From positions 129,603 to 193,602 of the forward strand of contig RQTK01000898.1 of NCBI GenBank assembly GCA_003991915.1: a DNA stretch of 64,000 nucleotides, in the 5' to 3' direction. Below the pieces are notes generated by a model, which was given only the letters and a program-made list of their open reading frames with translations, made no database searches and was not told the DNA's origin. The stretch comes from Elysia chlorotica (taxonomy: Eukaryota > Mollusca > Gastropoda > Plakobranchidae). Within the stretch, counting starts at the first letter, position 1. Each line of letters opens with the position of its first letter. A program made the position numbers and the translations under genes. Below, in pieces: positions 61,001-64,000 of the stretch.

Positions 61001-63907
61001 GAATTATGTGCTTTAAGCCAGTGTAATGTTTTCTCTTTTTTGTCTTTCCTTCACAGAATGAGGAGTTTTATGTGTGCATCTACTCACACAGACATGCAGA
61101 TTCTATTCTGTTCCATCATGAAGGAGGTGTTGATATCGGTGATGTGGATGCAAAGGTAACTTTTCTTCTGTTCTTTTTTTGTTATGTTTTTTTTTACTCC
61201 ATAGTTAGTTTGCAAATGAGGTATTTGCTATAGGATGTTCTGTTTTTTAAAAAGCTGATAGTTATATAACAAAGAAGTTCGAAGAATGTGTTGTGTGCCT
61301 TCCACAGATAATTAATTTGATAAATATTTCTTTTCCTGACTTATTATTGTAATACTAACTGCATATGCTGTTATGCACTTTTTGACAGCAGTGCATGCTG
61401 AAAGATTGTTATGTCCTCATTTACTCAGAACCTCTTATAAAGCGTGTCCATGTACAGTGGAATATTCATTGTAAATAAAAAAAAAATGATAATTTTACTG
61501 TAATGTTTCTGCAAAGTGCTTTTTAAAAATATTTTATTTATTTTGTTTTCATCCCTGCAGGCTGTAAAACTTGATGTTCCACTAGGCGAGAAAGTTTCAC
61601 CAGCGAATGTCACCAGCAAACTTCTATCTAATGTACCAGACAATGCTAAAAAGTAATGATAATAATAATATGTGTTGCTGCAGTGCTTTTAGTTGTAAGC
61701 TTTAAAACTTTGAAATACAAGATGATTAATGTCACAAGAAAGTGGTATTTATGTTTGTATCTTATCTATCATCATCAACATTACCCTTGACTTCAGCTGT
61801 TACCACATTTGAAGCTAGATTACCGCTAACATAAGCTCAGTTCTGATGCATCTCCCACGAATCTTAACATTTGCTTTTATTGATATGGCAAATATGATAG
61901 TCTCACATTTAAAAAAAAACACTGCATGGTAACATTTTTGACACAGAATATTGAATTTAAAACTTTGAAACAACCTGTAATTATAAAATTTTAGAAAGAA
62001 TGTCTTACTTAAGTATGATACAATGATAAAAAGGATAGTGCTGAATATTCCAATCATTGTCAATTTCCAAAGATTGTATTATATTCCTTCTTGTGTATTA
62101 GATATATATTTATTAATATTAAATATTGTTTGCCTAAATCTTCACATTTTCTTTTCAAGTTCCATTTTTGCTACAGATAAAATTCCATACTTGTCTTTTT
62201 TGTTTTATAAAAGTAAATTTTTGTCCAAGGTCTTTTCAAGATTTCTACAGACTTGAGAAATGTTAACACACTTTTAATTGCGCATCAAGAAAATTTATTA
62301 TAATTAATTATCTATTAACGGAGAAAGCTACACAGTAATCTATCTTGATGGAAGTTGAATTGGATTTTAGAGATTGCCTCTGTAATATGGCTTGCTTTGC
62401 ATTGTCACATGTAGTTTGCAACTTGTCTGGTTTTTTCAGATGTTTGACAGACTTTATTGTCCAGCTGTACACTGTCTACCAAGACTTGCATTTCACATAT
62501 TTGGAAATAAATCCTCTTGGTAAATCTGATTTGCTTGTACTCTATTCACCTTATGACAAATTTAATTACTTTAACTGTAGTATTTGGATAATGTAATTAG
62601 GTCCTATTAAGACAATTTTTCAATCTGGCATAATTTTTTTTTTTATTAAGATAAAAATCTAAAGTAAAACCTCATTTTGTTCTATTTATTGGTTCAGATA
62701 CAATGAGTATGACTTAGTATCCTATGTTGAAATTTAGAAAAGTGTCTCGAAGCCATGTCAGATGGTTAGATATGTCATGGAAATTCCAAGAAAGGATAAA
62801 CACTGGGCACAAAATATTGATGGATTTTGAACCTCAGGATATATATTATTACTCTTCACTTGGTTTTTTTTTTCTTTGGCTGGTTTATGCTTTGTTTACT
62901 GGTGGTGAAATGGCATGGAAATCCTCAAAATGGTATAACGTTGAGCAAAAAAATATTAGATTCTGAATCTGACTTTGGTTGAATTTTTACACTTCACTTG
63001 GTATACAAATACTTATCTGCGTGTGTTCTGTGTTTTGATTTGCAGTGGTGCGCGGTACGCAGGTGTTTGTGCTGGACCTGGCAGCCAAGCTGGACCAGTG
63101 TGCCGAGTTCCTCTGTAAAGCCAAGTGGGGGGACGTGGAGTTTCCCCCACCATTTGGAAGAGATGCCTTGCCTGAGGTAATAAATAAATTTTTATTTGTC
63201 CTTTAAAAACGTAACTCCTAGCTCAGCGGATAATTGGTGACTTAGGGGATGGAGAAGCTTTTTTTTAGGGTCTCCTATAAGGTAATGTCGTAAAGAACAT
63301 AGCATTCATGATCAAGAGGTGAGGAAATGTGACATGTTTCAAAACATTATTACATGTCACAAAGAATCCATTAATATGCCTTGTGCTTAACTTTAAATAT
63401 CCACAAATGCTGTAAGTGAAGGTTAATCATATACATTGTGCATAAAACAAATATTCTGTTTCAATCAAAATATTAGTTAAAGTAAGCAGATTGAGTTATT
63501 TCGGTTGTGTTGACTATTTATTGGATATTGACTAAAAAGACTGTCAGATGAAATTATGTGCTTTTATCGAATGCCAGGATACTCTGTGGTCAACTGTACA
63601 AAAGGAACTGTCAACTAGTTCAAGCATTCAATTTCATTAAATGTTTCAGTTTTCTTACTCATGATTTTAAAGTAAGCAATTCTTTATTTAATTAAATACT
63701 CCGTATTACGATTTTTCTCTTTAATTTAAAAATAATTAAAAATGAGAAACAAGTGATTTAATTATAAACCCATGCTCATCTATTGCAGGAAGCATATATT
63801 GCAGAGCTCGATGCCAAGAGTGGGGCGAGTTTGAAGCTGACAATCCTTAACCGTAAGGGCCGTATATGGACCATGGTGGCTGGGGGAGGAGCCTCTGTTA
63901 TTTATGC
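45818..63907 (+). CDS. ACLY: ATP-citrate lyase, N-terminal exons (partial)
   Basis: Cytosolic enzyme that makes acetyl-CoA and oxaloacetate from citrate, CoA and ATP, feeding fatty acid and sterol synthesis. Coding exons: 45818-45967, 46164-46286, 53886-53948, 61057-61155, 61561-61652, 62440-62519, 63046-63176, 63789-63907; the gene continues past the right edge. Together they give 285 residues plus two bases. The protein begins [15 protein letters not shown], very like human MSAKAISEQTGKELL, which fixes the start. Clear family motifs: [80 protein letters not shown] and [14 protein letters not shown]. These belong to the ATP-grasp/citrate-binding half. The first coding exon starts at 45800 with 18 bases of 5' UTR, so at least one non-coding exon lies upstream. 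Phases join throughout. Confidence 0.97.
47285..47375 (+). mobile_element. SINE tail fragment
   Basis: GTGTGTCGCAGCACATAAAA, GTCCACAATATAGCC and GCTGACGTTGGACC: the 3' half of the main SINE family, without its tRNA head. Confidence 0.8.
47649..47693. repeat. (TC)n microsatellite
   Basis: Pure TC run within the ACLY intron. Confidence 0.95.
47860..47955 (+). mobile_element. diverged SINE head and body start
   Basis: GGCTTGAGTGGTAGAGACGC resembles a tRNA-like head, and CTACTGGTTGGATGGTCAGT matches the body start of the main SINE family. The B box is degraded. Confidence 0.5.
48838..48905 (-). mobile_element. tRNA-like segment, probable SINE head
   Basis: On the minus strand: GGTGGTCCAGCGATAAACGC (A-box-like), then GTTTGATTCCC (B-box-like) at tRNA spacing. 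I cannot fold a complete cloverleaf from it, so a SINE head or tRNA pseudogene is more likely than a functional tRNA. Confidence 0.4.
48944..49007. repeat. (CT)n microsatellite
   Basis: Pure CT run. Confidence 0.95.
49061..49720. repeat. direct duplication of about 313 bp, period 348
   Basis: Bases 49061-49374 recur at 49409-49720 with only a few substitutions and small length changes in a T-run and a CAT run. The 34 bases between the copies are not shared. No coding frame or terminal repeats are seen. It reads as a recent tandem duplication inside the ACLY intron. Confidence 0.93.
51132..51173. repeat. 21 bp perfect doublet
   Basis: TTAGCCCTTTTTGTAGAGCA plus one A, repeated twice head to tail. 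Confidence 0.95.
54721..54968 (-). mobile_element. full-length tRNA-derived SINE (reference copy)
   Basis: Minus strand, 5' to 3': GGGGGGAGCGGTGGCCCTGG, TAGAGCATCGGCTTCCGGCG, a perfect B box GGTTCGAGACC, body with CCATACTGGCTGGGTCGGTG and CCCCGCCCTGTCTCGTGTG, tail with GTCCACAATATAGCCTATAT and GATGTTGGACGTTAAAC. About 248 bases. This is the most complete member of the family in the window and is used to name the fragments. Confidence 0.9.
58014..58061. repeat. (TC)n microsatellite
   Basis: TC run directly fused to the SINE tail that follows. Confidence 0.95.
58062..58165 (+). mobile_element. SINE tail fused to a (TC)n run
   Basis: CTGTCTCGTGTGTGGCAGCG, GTCCACAATATAGCC and GCGGACATTGGACGTTC match the tail half of the main SINE family. 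The point where the match begins coincides with the end of the microsatellite. Confidence 0.8.
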
Positions 63908-64000
63908 GTAAGTCGGTCATTAACTTTTTGCTCAGAGCAGTAAATGTTAGAAATTCTTTTTTTAATCAAATAATGTAAATAATTAGAGGCTGTGTGACAG

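Larger units (their letters stand above)
53949..61056. other. 7.1 kb ACLY intron
   Basis: No coding exon is recognised. It contains one full SINE (54721-54968), one SINE tail (58062-58165), a (CT)n run and C-tracts near 57672 and 58457. Confidence 0.7.

Overview
This 64 kb window is animal nuclear DNA, AT-rich, with many introns (GT-AG junctions throughout), long GA/CT and TAG microsatellites, tRNA-derived SINEs, decayed LINEs, small inverted-repeat elements and one Ty3/gypsy fossil. Protein similarity and repeat style suggest a mollusc, probably a gastropod; that assignment is an inference and no species is named. I spliced the exons by hand, using reading-frame continuity, splice consensus and remembered family sequences.

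Three host genes account for nearly all real coding sequence. (1) 3257-20184, plus strand: a complete SCAP gene (SREBP cleavage-activating protein), 26 coding exons, 1366 residues. It has the sterol-sensing membrane domain, a MELSDL version of the COPII export signal, and C-terminal WD40 repeats. (2) 34840 down to 24568, minus strand: a 12-exon gene for a nuclear protein combining a CW zinc finger, a PWWP domain and an ARID DNA-binding domain, ending in an acidic tail. It resembles ZCWPW1 in its CW-PWWP half, but the ARID is not part of the ZCWPW1 layout I know. (3) 45818 to beyond the right edge, plus strand: the first eight coding exons of ATP-citrate lyase (ACLY), with two introns over 7 kb. 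SCAP and the CW-PWWP-ARID gene converge on a 4.4 kb gap-free spacer. The CW-PWWP-ARID gene and ACLY diverge across an 11 kb, element-filled spacer.

Layout: 1-3048 TAG repeats, a SINE and an antisense LINE relic; 3.0-20.2 kb SCAP; 20.2-24.6 kb 3' UTRs and spacer; 24.6-34.8 kb the chromatin-reader gene, with two small inverted-repeat elements in its introns; 35.3-36.5 kb LINE relic; 37.0-40.0 kb Ty3/gypsy fossil with a right LTR; 40.4-42.1 kb a roughly 509 bp tandem repeat with (GA)n cores, interrupted by a 482 bp run of N; 43.4-44.85 kb another LINE relic; 45.8-64 kb ACLY, whose introns hold SINE pieces and a 348 bp-period tandem duplication.

SCAP and ACLY act in the same physiology: SCAP escorts SREBP to the Golgi when sterol is low, and ACLY makes the cytosolic acetyl-CoA used for lipid synthesis. 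The chromatin-reader gene between them has no evident link to that pathway. The most interesting items are the CW-PWWP-ARID architecture, a possible early terminal exon in SCAP that would yield a protein without WD40 repeats, a 282 bp element with 32 bp inverted ends, and a SINE family present as full, head-only and tail-only pieces.
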